DNA of 64,000 nucleotides from Epiperipatus broadwayi (Eukaryota > Onychophora > Udeonychophora > Euonychophora > Peripatidae). The notes under the pieces are model-generated. The model saw nothing but the letters and a program-made list of their open reading frames with translations, was not told the DNA's origin and made no database searches. The stretch is taken from the NCBI GenBank assembly GCA_028023455.1, contig JAQFVV010006238.1, positions 8,549,349 to 8,613,348 of the forward strand. The letters are read 5' to 3'. The translations under genes were made by a program, and so were the position numbers. Of the stretch, positions 12,441-24,101 are shown in pieces (positions within the stretch are counted from its first letter, which is position 1; each line of letters starts with the position of its first letter).

Positions 12441-13119
12441 CCTATACTGTAACGGTAAGAAAAGTAGAGCTGCTTTAACCTAACCTAGAGATGCAGATAG
12501 AGGGGGTTTGAACCTCACCTACTCCTCTAGATTGCTACTAAGTGACTTACTCCCCAAACCTCACTAGAATTTAATCTTAATGTATGCCCAGTGGTCAGAG
12601 AGAGAAGAGACCACAAAAAGGAATTTTTCCATATATAAAGATCAGATGTACATACATATGTCACAAAAGAAAAACAATACTAAGCGGTTTTATTTATAGT
12701 GAATGAAAGATAACACAAACTTTTATTATTTACATTAAAAGAATTCATACAATGTTTTATTAATAGTGTCACAGGTTATTTTCACTGCAACCGGATAGAC
12801 ATATTTACAAGATCCATTGATCGTAATGATAAGAACAGACGAAATTTTACATTATCATTTCTTTCTTTAAAATATTCCAGCCAATGGAAGTGTTACGTAA
12901 AAGAAATCAAGAGAGAGAGAGATGATTCATTAATTCTGTGGTTGGAGAACATAGAAATAAATAGGTGGTCAAACTCAACTAAACACTTTGGACAGGTTTA
13001 AATCACCGCCCTACTTATGATTTAAGAAGAATGATAAAATGACTCCAACAGGAATTTCCAGCTATAATTGAAACATTTTGATGATATTTTGAGAAAGATT
13101 TCCTAATAAATATAAATAT
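12441..13119. other. Non-coding sequence
   Basis: Mixed AT-rich sequence with no gene recognised. A short GA tract lies at about 12910-12920. Confidence 0.45.
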
Positions 13120-13500
13120 ATAAGACCATGCACACAGGCGATAGCATATAGTGGGCTGTGAGGCTTGAGACATAACAGTTACCAAGAGGTTAACACAAGA
13201 CCGGATAGCTCTTCATCTCTAAACTAGGTTAGAGAGAAAAATGGAATCCATTCGCTAAACGCGTGACCCGGATTCAGGATCGGAGTTTTTGTTGCTTATG
13301 TCCAGTTACATACATTTAAGGAACTGAGATCAACATGAGATCCCGAATAATTTATTTATTTTTCAGAAGGTCCGAATGTAGGTATGTTAACCTAAGCAAA
13401 CTTGGCAAAAGAAGCATTGTATTTTATGCTGAGCGGCCCAGTAGATCACCCAAGGCACGATACCATATAAATACGGTCAACGACCTTTAAATTTAAAAAA
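13120..13500. other. Less AT-rich island, unassigned
   Basis: This stretch is visibly richer in G+C than its surroundings (for example GCGTGACCCGGATTCAGG near 13261-13278). It has no long open frame and no terminal repeats that I can see. It could be an unrecognised repeat or a host non-coding exon. Confidence 0.3.
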
Positions 13501-14342
13501 AAAAACCCTCTGCAAAATATATATCTTAGGAAAGCTCAACTATCACTAAAAATCCGCAGAAAAATAGTAACTTCACCTTTATAAAATTTGAATTAATAAA
13601 AAGAACAAGTGGACGGATATTTTATTTATTTAGTTGAAATGTAACCCATTCACCACTAAGCCAATGCTATTTAATAATTTTTTAATACATATTGTCAAAA
13701 TGTACTCTCTCTTAGTACTAAAATATAAATGCGAACATATTATTTCATGCTCTTTAAAATATAACTTTAAATTTGTAACCCTTCATTGACTAAAATATAC
13801 TGGCATTTGATAAGGATCTTTCTTTTATATGTATATAAAAAAAACTAAGTTAAAGTTTGGAAAGTTTTATAATAGAATATCTAGCAATTTAAATCTTGAT
13901 TTTAAAATAGAGTTTTGCACTTTCTATGATTTGCTTCCTTTTCTTTCTAAATAAATATTTATATAAAATAAATAACTTGATTACGGGAGTATAATGGTGG
14001 AAAGTTAAACGAATCATTTTTCAATTAAATTAATAAGAATTACCGCTGCCATTATATGTAATAACCCTACCACCCATTAAAGTATTTAAAGAAAAAAGAA
14101 AGCAATTAATGAAATATAATTTCACAAGACTCGAATACATAGATTTAAAAAAACAGATATATATAGAAAAGCATAAATATACATTGCATTTGCAAAGATA
14201 TTTTAATAATTTATGGGAACGTTACCAGTAACTAGATGGGTGGGTCAAAATGAGTTCATTTGATGTTTCCTCGCAGGTCTTCTCGGTTCTTCAAATTTGT
14301 TTTTTCCATGTTTTTGAGAGCAGATTTTTTTCACGGATACAG

Positions 14343-14501
14343 GGCAGATACTTTTGTTCTCTGGCTGGCTTACATGATTATGACTCCGACCTCAGGAACA
14401 GCTCAGGAGAGCGAAGGCAAAAGAGGTTACTCCCGCATTTTTGCAGAGCAACACATTTCTGGATTTTTATTTATATGCCGAAAAATAGAGTGCAGCTTGA
14501 A
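14343..14501 (+). other. Possible orphan exon-like segment
   Basis: A 159-nt segment, clearly less AT-rich than its flanks, is bounded by a pyrimidine-rich acceptor-like site ending at 14342 (TTTTTTTCACGGATACAG) and a strong donor-like GTAAGTA from 14502. The frame containing WLAYMIMTPTSGTAQESEGK is open across it, but another frame is also open and no family is recognised. There is no neighbouring exon in view. This is a weak candidate only. Confidence 0.25.
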
Positions 14502-14933
14502 GTAAGTACAGCAAGCAAGAGTTCGCTATATTGTCTAATTTTTCAGCAAAATTTCTTCCAACTAAATTCTTAAGATTTTCTCTCTGACCTTCAGCACTGG
14601 TTACCCACAAGCATAAGACCAAGAACAAAAGAAAAGTTCTTTATTTATACCCTTTTCCATTATGTTTTTAATCTGCTAATTAGTAGCAAATCATGCCCGT
14701 TGTTTCAAATTTTTCCTGTTATCTATTTTTATCTAATTCAGAAAAATGTTTTACTAATTAAATTCCTTTTCTTAATGGATTCTATTTAATTAAGAAATTC
14801 ATCGAATTCTATCAAATATATTTTAAAAATAATTGCAATTATAATTTTAACTTTTTATATTTTATTTTATTAAATGTTTTAATTTAGGCAACTATTTGAG
14901 AAAACGATAAATTTAGTTTGAAAAAGAAACATA

Positions 14934-14980
14934 CATTCACTGTGGTTGGACTTAGGGTCTTAGTTAGTCCACAGTGAATG
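14934..14980. repeat. Short perfect-arm hairpin
   Basis: CATTCACTGTGG at 14934-14945 and CCACAGTGAATG at 14969-14980 are exact reverse complements around a 23-nt loop that is itself partly self-complementary. It lies just upstream of the hammerhead repeat. Confidence 0.8.
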
Positions 14981-14989
14981 GTGAAGCCA

Positions 14990-15415
14990 GCCTATATATT
15001 TATATATATATATGCACAGCTTCAATACATGAGGGATCAAGTGACTTGAGGTCAACATGGGCATGACAATAATATTGGCATCAGCATGGAATATGAGCTT
15101 TCCATCGTCAGATTTCAATGGTAAGGATGGTTGAAGAGTTGGAGTAGATTGAAGCCTGCCATTAAAGTATGAGGGTTTGCTATTTTAATATAACTGAGTA
15201 TTGATTATATATATATATGTGTGTGTGTGGGAGATGATAATCTGGACCAACTGATGAGTGTTGGTCCAGCACGAAATACGTATATTGGTGATTATTTTTC
15301 TTTTCTACATGTGTGTGGTCATGTGTATCAGTGGTACGAAATAGTGTGGATAGTTGAAGAGGGATTGAAAGTCTGAGTTCAAATCCCCTATATTAACAAT
15401 TACTTGAATATTGCA
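14990..15415 (+). mobile_element. Hammerhead ribozyme repeat, best copy
   Basis: About nine tenths of one unit of the family seen as an array at 53985-59395. In order it contains ACATGAGGGATCAAGTGACTTGAGGTC, the GCAATAATATTGGCATCA-type block, the TATAACTGAGTATTGATT block, a TA/TG tract, the ribozyme (15236-15296), the GTGTGGTCATGTGTATCAGT block and the TGAAAGTCTGAGTTCAAAT block. No protein is encoded. The combination of a non-coding unit of a few hundred bases, a type I hammerhead and tandem copies elsewhere is known for metazoan retrozymes. Penelope-like element terminal repeats are the main alternative, but no Penelope coding sequence is present. Confidence 0.75.
15236..15296 (+). ncRNA. 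Type I hammerhead self-cleaving ribozyme, apparently intact
   Basis: All conserved parts are in order. Stem I consists of ACCAA 15246-15250 with TTGGT 15285-15289, extended past a TGG bulge by ATAATC 15237-15242 with GATTAT 15290-15295. The core box CTGATGA is at 15251-15257. Stem II pairs 15258-15263 with 15267-15272 (six pairs, one G-U) around a 3-nt loop. The GAAA box is at 15273-15276. A very short stem III of 2-3 pairs follows, and cleavage is predicted after A15284 (AUA, an allowed NUH site). Short stem III is typical of metazoan satellite and retrozyme hammerheads. Activity is inferred, not shown. Confidence 0.87.
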
Positions 15416-15636
15416 GATAGATTATGATTTTTTTATAATAAGAGGAATCTGTTTCTCATCACACTGAATTAAAGATAATGAATTCAGTGAAATATATATG
15501 ATACATTTATATAGGGTACAGTAGTTACTATTTGTATGAGATAGAGGTCTCATCTATATGATTAATATTAAAAATATATTACATTGAATCATTCTTAAAT
15601 ATGATAAATTGCACATTACTTATATATGTATATATA

Positions 15637-17232
15637 TCTTAACACAGTGGTCTTCAACCTTTTCACACCTGTAGACCAGTAAAAATAAGGATAAGATTTC
15701 ACTGACCAGCAGAAGTTTGCAGATAAATTTTCTTAAAGATGTAACCTGTTTAGCCTTAAATAAGCATAATTGTTATAACTGACCAAAACAGCATACTAGT
15801 TATTGTGTATTACTGTAATGGTGTTGCTTATCTACACATGCTGAACACTCTTTCTCAGGTTGCGCAGTCATACTGCAACAGAAAACACTACAATAACAAT
15901 CGTTGTCATTGATGTGCTTGCATTTTACGTTTATTATTTCATTGTTAAAACATGCAAGAATAAAATGTTATTCACCTGACTGTTGACAAAGTCAAAAGTT
16001 TTGATCTTATTTTAACTTTGGGGGGTTTGAGAAATACTTTGTCATCACTGAGACAAAAGATAGAGACCAAAGTTATTTTTTGTTTGTTTTTATTTTTTAA
16101 AAAAAGGTAACAGAAATTGGTTTTAAAAATAAAACTTAGTATTTTAGTGGTATACAAATAAAGCCCCCCCAAAATATCGTCTTATAGGCCAAAAAAAAGT
16201 GGGCATATTTTTAAACAAAAAAAAAAAAAGAAAACAAAACTTAAAAAAGTCAAAAGTTTTGATCTTATTTTAATTTGGGGGGTGGATTGAGAAATACTTT
16301 ATAAAAGTTAGAGACATAAATTTTTGGGTTGTTTTTTTTTTCATAAAAGGTGATAAAAATTGATTTCAAAAATAAAAGTTAAAGCCAAAAAAAATCTTAT
16401 TTTAATTTTTTTGGGGGGAGTGGGTTGAGAAATACTTTGTTTTCACTGAGACAAAAGTTATTTTTGATTTGCTTTTATTTTTTAAAAAAGGTAATAAAAA
16501 TTGGTTTTAAAAATAAAAGTTTTAATATATCAGCGGTATACAAATAAAGGCAAAAAAGATATCGCCTTATAGGCTAAAAAAAAGTGGCTGTATTTTTAAA
16601 CAAAAAAAAACAACAACTGAAACTTGAAAAAGTCAAAAGTTTTGATCTTACTTTATTTTGGGGTGGTGGGGGTGTATTGAGAAATACTTTGTAAAAGTTA
16701 GAGACAGAACTTTACTTTTTGGTTTTTATTTTTTAAAAAAGGTAAAAATTGATTTCAAAAATAAAAGTTAAAGCCAAAAAAAAAATCGCTGTATGGCCAA
16801 AAACCCCCCACTAAAAATGAAATATTAAAAGAGAGAGTAGAAAAAATTTAAGAGATCAAAAAAAGTCACATTACATTTTATTGTTTTAACAACACTGACA
16901 AGCGGCCATGATTGGCTACCAAAAGACAATTGGAGTTTGTATAATAAAATACTTTTTTCTACCTGCCCCCCCCCCCCCAACATCTGTGATAAATAGAAAA
17001 ACAAATTAATTTATGTATGATTGATTAGATTTTGTTTTTGTTCTGTTACTTTTTTTTTAATAGGTTAAAAATGTGATGAAAAAAATAAATAAAAATTGTT
17101 TATATTAATTAAAAGTTTAAAATCTTATTTTGTTATTACAAACTTTCTTGCCAGTCTAGCATGGACCAGCAAAAAACTTCTGTGGCCCGGTGCCGGTCTG
17201 CGGACCAGTGGTTGAAGACCACTGTCTTAACA
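15637..17232. mobile_element. Non-autonomous hAT transposon
   Basis: The element spans 15645-17224 (1580 bp) and is flanked by an exact 8-bp target duplication TCTTAACA (15637-15644, 17225-17232), the hAT hallmark. The terminal inverted repeat is CAGTGGTCTTCAACC, very close to the CAGNGGTTCTCAACC end known for Charlie/Tip100-type hAT elements. The right subterminal GGTCTGCGGACCAGTGGTTG is also hAT-like. No transposase frame is present, so the element would have needed a partner. The interior is largely repeats (15985-16790). Both ends and the duplication are intact, suggesting fairly recent movement. Confidence 0.93.
15985..16790. repeat. Internal repeats of the hAT element
   Basis: A module AAAGTCAAAAGTTTTGATCT...GAGAAATACTTTGT...GAGAC recurs at about 15988, 16248, 16390 (left part lost) and 16628. 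A longer period of about 383 bp is seen from the GTGGGCATATTTTTAAAC / GTGGCTGTATTTTTAAAC blocks at about 16199 and 16582. The arrangement suggests two rounds of duplication inside the transposon. Confidence 0.8.
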
Positions 17233-18239
17233 TATTGCATGTCATTTGTAATATTACATTACAATATGGTCAATTTATTCATGCTCAAATATATAACATA
17301 ATATGCAACTGCACAAAAGTAAAATTGAGCAGAAGTATGATAATGTTTATACCACATATTAATGTGCCAAATGTAACAGTAACTGAATTGGATTAACATA
17401 AATTCAAATAAAAATTGGTTAGTCAAATTAGAATATAGTCGATATATTATAACTAATGTTGTGATGATGATAACGTTACCACTAAATGTTAAGTTTAGTA
17501 TAATTAATTTAAAAGTTTTTTATTTTATTTTTCTAGCTTTAATTTAATAGTAATCTTTAAACACCGATCTTTCTTAAATAGAAAGATTACTTCTGGGTAT
17601 TTTATTATCATTGGTCATCATCATTTTAATGTAATTTTGTTTTCCCCTCATGTTCCCCAATATATTGCATGTCTTTTCAGTGTTAGTAGTATACTAAAGA
17701 CTTATGTTTAGAATAAGTTCAAAAAGCAAAAACAAACTAAATTGTTTAATAAAAATAATGGTTTATTTATAATAAATAAAATATGAGGTTGTTGCTTATA
17801 TATCGCAACTACTCTCAGATAAATACAATACAAATTAAATAATTTTAAAAAAAATACAAAATATTGAATCAAACAAACATTCTGCTTAAGGGGTTATAGT
17901 TAAAAATAAAGAAAGATCTTGCCCAGTATTAAAATGTTTAAACTATAGTTTTTGTAGAGAATGTAAGTTTACTATATAATATATACACACATACATCTTT
18001 AATGATAGTCTTTATGAATACAGTCCTGATTGTGATCATCCTCTTCAGGTAATCAGTGATGGTAGATAATGTAAATGTGTCCCAATAGAAAAACATACAC
18101 ACACATATATAGTAGGACTTAAACAAAGTCCACTTCTTTCTTTACAGCCTGATTTTCTTTTATAAAGCAGGAAGCATTGCATTCTATGCATTTCAACATT
18201 TGTATCTGGATACAATGTCATAGTACCAGATCTTTTGAC
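17233..18239. other. AT-rich non-coding sequence
   Basis: No gene or structured repeat recognised. Confidence 0.5.
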
Positions 18240-19967
18240 TGGCATAGTTAAAATCTTCTAGCCCTCATGGCAAATAGACTTTCCCTAGCTAATATCATTA
18301 TTAATGCTAAGATTGATGAACTATCAAAAAATTTTTTAAAACAGTCAACAAAGTTGAGTTATCTGAAACTATTCTGAGAGAATCTATTTTAACCACAGTT
18401 TTTTTCTTGCCAGCTATTTCTCTATATGCATTTTCTTATAACTTTACAGAATCAATCTGCACTGCCTACATCTTGAGTTGGGCTTTGAGATATCCAAAAC
18501 ATACTTCCAAATGTCCAAAGATATTCAAAATCACATTCTGCACTCAATGAAAAGACTTACTAACCGTCTGTCTAAAGTCTATCTTTCCTTACATGATAAG
18601 GTAATCCTTCTCAATATGAAGTTCATGGCCAAGCTTAACTATTACATGCCCATCATGAGGATCACTAAGACTTTTATCAGCAAAATGAATTCTTTTGCAT
18701 CCCGACTTTTCTGGGAAGGTAAAGTTGTTGCAATTAGATGCAACATCACCAGAAGTATAATGGACTTTCTTATCATGCTATTCAAGCCATTCATATTCAA
18801 AAGATATTTAATTTTATCACCATGCTTATCAAATCATTTGGATATGAGCAAATCATTTTGCCAGTAATCCTGATGGATAGACCCCCTCCTAGAGTTAAGA
18901 ACTTCCATGATGTTGTGATTGATTTGATCAAAAGCTACATGGTAATTACGAATGATACATTTGATAACAGGATTAATATTTGGCAAGCACCTAGTCTCAT
19001 TCACCCTGTTACAATTCCCATAACACTGCTACTTGCTCTGACCAATAATAAGATCATCTCCCTCTTCAGATGTTGGGCTATGAAACCGAAATTCTTTGAT
19101 TTCATTATTAAGATAAATTTAAATGCCATTAGCACTAATTGGTTTCTCTTCCATAGGTGAGGCATCAATAAAATTGACCCAATCTGCCCCATCTGCCAGG
19201 CTCATGACAAAACATTTGATCATCTGGTTTACTTGTGCCATGGACTCTGGAGGTCTAGAAGGATTATCGCTGATAACCTTAAAGTGAATTTTTACCTTGT
19301 TATCTCTCTTAAGGATAGTATTAAGACAAGATCCATCCCTACTATTAGGCTTTCATTATTTATCAACTATGCATTCTGGTCTACTCGTTGTAAAATGGTT
19401 TTCAATCCTGGTGCAATTCATGAGGGAAAATTCTTTCTGAATAAACTTATAAAATTTAAAAACCATGACATGCTCCTAGCTCCAAAAGTATTATTTGAGG
19501 ACACATGGACTCTGATTGCACTGAAAGAATGATTGCTGGTTAAACGCTTTGTTTCATCTGTCTAAGATATTGCTGAAAGTGATTTTGTTAATAATCAGAA
19601 GTTCAGATCCTTATGTTATCAAAATGGATAATATTTAACAGAACACATCAGATTTAGCATAAATACCTAAGCCTTCATAGCTGTAGTGATTTTTCCAATG
19701 ACCAAACTCTAGATTGACTAAATGACTCTTGGTAGTGTGAGACAATTTGTCTAGATGAGTTGGGTGAGCTTAATTGACCTACGTGTGGATTAAGAGTAGA
19801 CCAGGTATTCAGGTTTACCTCTTGCCCAGAATAGTACTATCTTATATTTATTTATAATCATGTAATTCTTCTTTATGTTTGTAATTCTAGTTTTCCTTTT
19901 CAATTTACCATGTATACTTAATTGTCACTGTAAACATTGTACTTGTCTAATAAATATTCGGAAAAAA
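18240..19967 (+). pseudogene. Decayed non-RTE LINE, C-terminal half of reverse transcriptase ORF
   Basis: Two overlapping open stretches (18478-18867 and 18738-19160) and a third in the same frame as the second (19233-19532) form one broken protein. The first carries HDKVILLNMKFMAKLNYYMP and NSFASRLFWEGK, the layout seen downstream of the reverse transcriptase domain in L1/Tx1- and R1/CR1-like LINEs. Downstream lies CPICQAHDKTFDHLVYLCHGLW, a Cys-Cys-His-Cys cluster typical of the C-terminus of several LINE clades. A frameshift near 18740 and an in-frame TGA at 19158 inactivate it. The 3' end has AATAAA (about 19950) followed by an A run. No reverse transcriptase core or endonuclease remains. 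The clade is uncertain. Confidence 0.75.
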
Positions 19968-21001
19968 ATTAGACTACTGTAGTTTTTATACTTATTTATA
20001 TCTTTTATCCTTGCAATATATTTTTAACATTTAATCCATAATTAGGCCTTTATTAATCTACATCAAAATGTTTTTAAACATCATCTTTGTCCAGACTTAA
20101 TTATCAAATTTAATATATTTTTTTCACAACATATTCATCTTTGTACATTTAATTAATTATTTTATAAATGTTTATAAAATAGTTATTTATTACTTCATAG
20201 ACAGGAAAAAAAAGAAAAATTAAAAAAAATCATTACAGAACTCTGAAATTCTTTCTCTACTTGCTCAATTTTAATGTTTTATAATTTTTAATAACATATT
20301 CACATTTGGCATTCAATTTACTACAAAGGTAAATTATTTATTTAGCCCTTTACCCAGCAGGCAAATCTGAAAGAGTTACAAAATGTGATACATTTTTTTA
20401 AACTATACTATCCACATGCATACAACAAATAAATTACTTTATTTCCCTTTTTTTTCTTACATTACATGGAATATCATTTTATTGTTTTTAAATATACATA
20501 ATATATATATTTTTTGCCTAATATTCAATAGTATGATCAACTCTGTAAGCCAATTTTATATTATTTTTTTATATCAGTAACTTAAGCTACACATATAATT
20601 ATTATATCTAAGAAGCACACATACTCATAAATCAATGTATAAATATTGAAGCAGTTGGATCTGAGTTCGATCCTAGCTTCATGTTATTTACCCTAATACT
20701 AACCTTAAATTTCCGATGCAATGGGGCTTTATACATTCAATCCACGCTAATTTCCATAATGAATAACTTATTTCAAATGCGTAGCAAAATTAATTAGTTT
20801 AGTTTAAAATTGATCAATTCTCTAAATAAATTCATGATAAAATATTCATGAATTTATATATATTAAATTGCATGGATTGTGCGTATATATATATTTGTAA
20901 ATATTAAATATATATAATTGTTCGAAAGTTTCATTGCGTCGGGAATACTTGTTTTTTTTTTCACCTTTAAATAATTTGTAAAGTTTCGGTGATTAAAAGC
21001 T
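19968..21001. other. AT-rich non-coding sequence
   Basis: No gene recognised. A B-box-like TGAGTTCGATCCTAGC occurs at about 20661-20676 without a matching A box. Confidence 0.45.
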
Positions 21002-21172
21002 ACATTCCTTCGATAAGCTTTAAAATTCTTAAAAACAATAGTAAAGCTTTATGAATTGGAAAAAGATAAGGATTCATTTTTCTAATTAAATCATTTTCAG
21101 ATTTTAAGAATTCATTTTCAATTAGAGAAGGAATTCAAGCTAATTAGTTTGAAAGCCTTATCGAGGGAATGT
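21002..21172. repeat. Foldback (MITE-like) element
   Basis: ACATTCCTTCGATAAGCTTT at the left end is mirrored by AAAGCCTTATCGAGGGAATGT at the right end with few mismatches, and the arms continue inward (ATTCTTAAAA against TTTTAAGAATT). About 170 bp, non-coding. Confidence 0.75.
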
Positions 21173-21189
21173 ATTTGAAAACAACTAAT

Positions 21190-22560
21190 TATAAAAAAAC
21201 ACATTGATAATAAAATGAGCGCTAGCGGGAGGCATCAGTGAACAGTATATATAGTCCTGAAAAGTCAGGAAAAAAAACTAGCTTTTGTTGTCAAGTAGTG
21301 CAGTGAACTCTGTGCTTATAAATTGTATTTCATCATGATAGAGGGCTAAAACATCAGGAATCTGGCTACGGTTCCTAAAGTCCCGAGAAATCTTCAATGG
21401 GGCTCCTGAATTTTTTTTTCCGGACTGCTCATTCTGCTAAAATTATGAAAGCTACTAAAATACTGTTCCAGTAGTCAACCAATGACGCCTACGTTTTCAA
21501 CAACTTGGAGGAGTAACTTAAGGACAAGCACGGAAGGGTAATATATTTCTAAATGAACGTTAAACTTTCTGGCCAGTTCGAACTATTTAAGAGCTCTTTA
21601 TTCTTCAATGTAAAAATATTTATAAAATGCTACTGTAAATCTATAGCATAATTCTTTCAATCTCTAGTCTTTAAACCTTTTCTTTTCTTACCTGGCGGTT
21701 CATTTAATATATATATATATATATATTTGTATGCTTTATTAATGTCATTTATTTAAAATTATATGCCAATAATCTTTCAACTCGATGAGCTCCTTTGTTC
21801 CATTTGCCTCATGCAAATAATATAATAAATTTTAAATAGTTATTCTCGCCCATTAGAACTAAATTTATAAGTTCTATTAATCATCGAGTCAAAAGAAAAT
21901 ATTACATGTTTACTATTTTTATAATTGGCTAATAATAAATTATTAGCTCCGTTTTTCACCTATGTCCCCAGCTCTTAAGTTACAAGTGTTTATATACTCA
22001 CAAAAGGTTAAAATATTGATTTCTTCTTCCACTAATATATATTAATTTAAATATAATCTTTAAATGTTTTTATTGCAAAACGGGTCGATAAAGGGTTAAC
22101 TATATTTTAATTCCACTTTGTTATTGTCTTTAGATTCAGGAAGAGCATGTTGTGAGGGCATAATTAATATAGTTTCCAAATACTTTCAAATAAGTTTTCT
22201 TAAAAGCCCGTTTGACTTTAATTAATTGGTCAAGTCATCACGTAGAGCATTCTACTGGGTTTTCTTTTTCAACGATGACCATCAAGTCATCATCATCGAA
22301 CGTTGCTGACGCAGGGCAATCTTCCGCTCCATTAGGCTGGTCGGTGATCATATTTTCTTATTTAAATTTCTCAAGGAAGAAAGTACTTCCTTTCGTATTC
22401 ATTAGTCAAAGGGCGTAAGACTTGTTAGATGCAAGCCGCCATAGGACTTCAATCATCGACTAGCGATCATATTTCAATTTTACTCTCTGCCTCGTAAGCC
22501 GCCAGTACCGTTGCATCTCCGTTCCGGTAAAACCCGCTCCATGCTCGTAATTCGTGATGA
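21190..22560. other. Unassigned region with two less AT-rich islands
   Basis: Islands at about 21215-21540 and 22210-22560 are richer in G+C than the flanks (for example CGCTAGCGGGAGGC at about 21222). A TATATATA box at about 21246-21253 precedes CAGTGAACTCTG. I cannot find a convincing frame, splice pattern or repeat pair. A host promoter or first exon, or an old repeat, are both possible. Confidence 0.25.
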
Positions 22561-23345
22561 AGTGATTTAAATTAAAGTCGAACAAATTCTCAAATATATT
22601 ATTAATTCAATAAGTTTCAAATCAATTTTAACGTTATGCCCTAAAATACGTTTTGCTCTTCATGAATAGATTTCCGAACGTGAAAATAAATCTCACATTC
22701 CACCGTAATAAAATTAGAACAATCATTTCCATTCTTAATGAATACCTTTATCCACCTTTATATTTCTCGTTGGGGGCATAGACATAGAATTCTATGTTGT
22801 GTAATAATTGTTGGCATATGATAAGGACCACCACTCTTATTATATTTGTAAATTCTCTTAAAGACTAGAGGTAATTAATGCATTCTATGTTTTATGGAAA
22901 CAAAACAAATTATTCTTATTAAATATTTTCTAACATACTTGGTTTCTCAGTTCATCATTCTGTTATAATTATTTAAATGTTAATACTCACTGTCTGTGTT
23001 GGCAACCCGAACATACATATGATTCAATTTAAAAGGAGTCAAAGTTAATTGATATTCGTGTCAGTAAAAGGGTCTCTAGTCCTCACCAACCGTTGAGCTA
23101 GTTCTTGGCGCATGGCACTGTGCCGTCAATTTCTGCTATCTGAGCTGTTGAGTTGGGTTTGAATTCAGTTTTGGATCAGCTGAGTTTGAATACGATTTGA
23201 CTTGCGGTGGTGGTGGTGGATTTCGACCGGTACAATATACCAAACAAACTATTAGAGCCCTTTATTAAGCTATCTTTGCCACTTTCTTGACAATGCTGCT
23301 CTGTAACACTATCAATGTGAGATACATTTAAGTTGGCACTTTTAC
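22561..23345. other. Non-coding sequence
   Basis: No gene recognised. A GGTTTGAATTC motif near 23157 resembles a degenerate B box but lacks a partner. A (GGT)n run lies at about 23205-23219. Confidence 0.4.
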
Positions 23346-23368
23346 AATATATATATATATATATTGCA

Positions 23369-23396
<28 letters not shown>
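23346..23396. repeat. (TA)n microsatellite, insertion target of LTR element A
   Basis: An interrupted TA tract abuts the 5' end of the LTR. The A/T sequence on both sides of the element (TATAT on the left, ATATA on the right) makes the exact target duplication undecidable. Confidence 0.85.
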
Positions 23397-23399
<3 letters not shown>

Positions 23400-23749
23400 A
23401 ACGATATATAAATATGTCGTTACATTTATTTAAAATAAAAACTTAAAAGTTCGCAAATAAAAGTAAAAAACTAAACGCTAAAATTAAAATATTGTTAAAC
23501 GTATATACATTCACACAGAGGCCAAACTTTAAAAATATTTTTTTTTAAAAAAACAAATAAGTATTTGAACGTACTTTTTTTTATAAAAAAGTACAAGATT
23601 TAAAAATAAAAACAGGTATTAATTAATGTAATCTGTAAATGGAAATGATTGTTTACAAATTGGTTGAAAAAGAAGCTAGCTTTGGGCTCTTGTATAATTA
23701 AAATGATCTGATGAAAGATAGATAAGAAAATAAAAAGAAATTAGCTTGA

Positions 23750-23840
23750 CCAATGGAAACACCAAGCCTCAGCCCAGACCCGAACGAAAATTTGGATTAG
23801 TGACGTCTTTGTTCATTCAATCTGGAGATAGACTATAAAA
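23750..23840 (+). promoter_or_regulatory. Probable LTR promoter (CCAAT and TATA boxes)
   Basis: CCAAT at 23750-23754 and TATAAAA at 23834-23840 are spaced as in a core promoter, with transcription expected near 23865. Both are repeated in the 3' LTR (TATAAAA at about 26421). Orientation agrees with the primer-binding-like site. Confidence 0.55.
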
Positions 23841-23972
23841 AGAGAAATATTGAGTTCCAGATAGTTTTTTCGGACTTGATTTGATGAGAACGGTAGGACG
23901 CACTTGCCGTTCTCTCTCATTTTTTTTGTTTGTTTTAAAAAAAATATAAAATTAAAAGACTGTGATACAAGA

Positions 23973-24101
23973 ATGGAACCAGCTAATGCTACCTCCAGAA
24001 CATTATCTTCTAATGGAGATGTCGCAGGAATTAAAAACAGGAACCTGGACTCTTCTACTGTAAGCTATATTGACATGAACTCTAAATTTAAAAATAACTA
24101 A
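23973..24101 (+). CDS. Small LTR-encoded frame, 42 codons, unproven
   Basis: The frame starts MEPANATSRTLSSNGD and lies about 110 nt downstream of the predicted start of transcription, as the first clear ATG. The same frame is intact in the 3' LTR copy (28255-28383) with the same length and stop. Visible replacements there are V to I and A to T, with one synonymous change. A GTAAGC donor-like site lies inside at about 24060, so it may be a leader exon rather than a finished peptide. No family is recognised. Conservation may only reflect the shared origin of the two LTRs. Confidence 0.3.
   Translation: MEPANATSRTLSSNGDVAGIKNRNLDSSTVSYIDMNSKFKNN

Noticed and set aside
15972-16172. Minus-strand 66-residue frame inside the hAT element
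   Set aside because: Lies in internal A/T-rich repeats and has no transposase feature.
23040-23340. tRNA-derived SINE suggested by GGTTTGAATTC
   Set aside because: The A box is not convincing and no second copy is seen in the window.
23709-23730. CTGATGA followed by GAAA in the 5' LTR of element A, resembling a hammerhead core
   Set aside because: No stem II can form between the boxes, and the 3' LTR reads ATGATGA at the same place, so it is not conserved.
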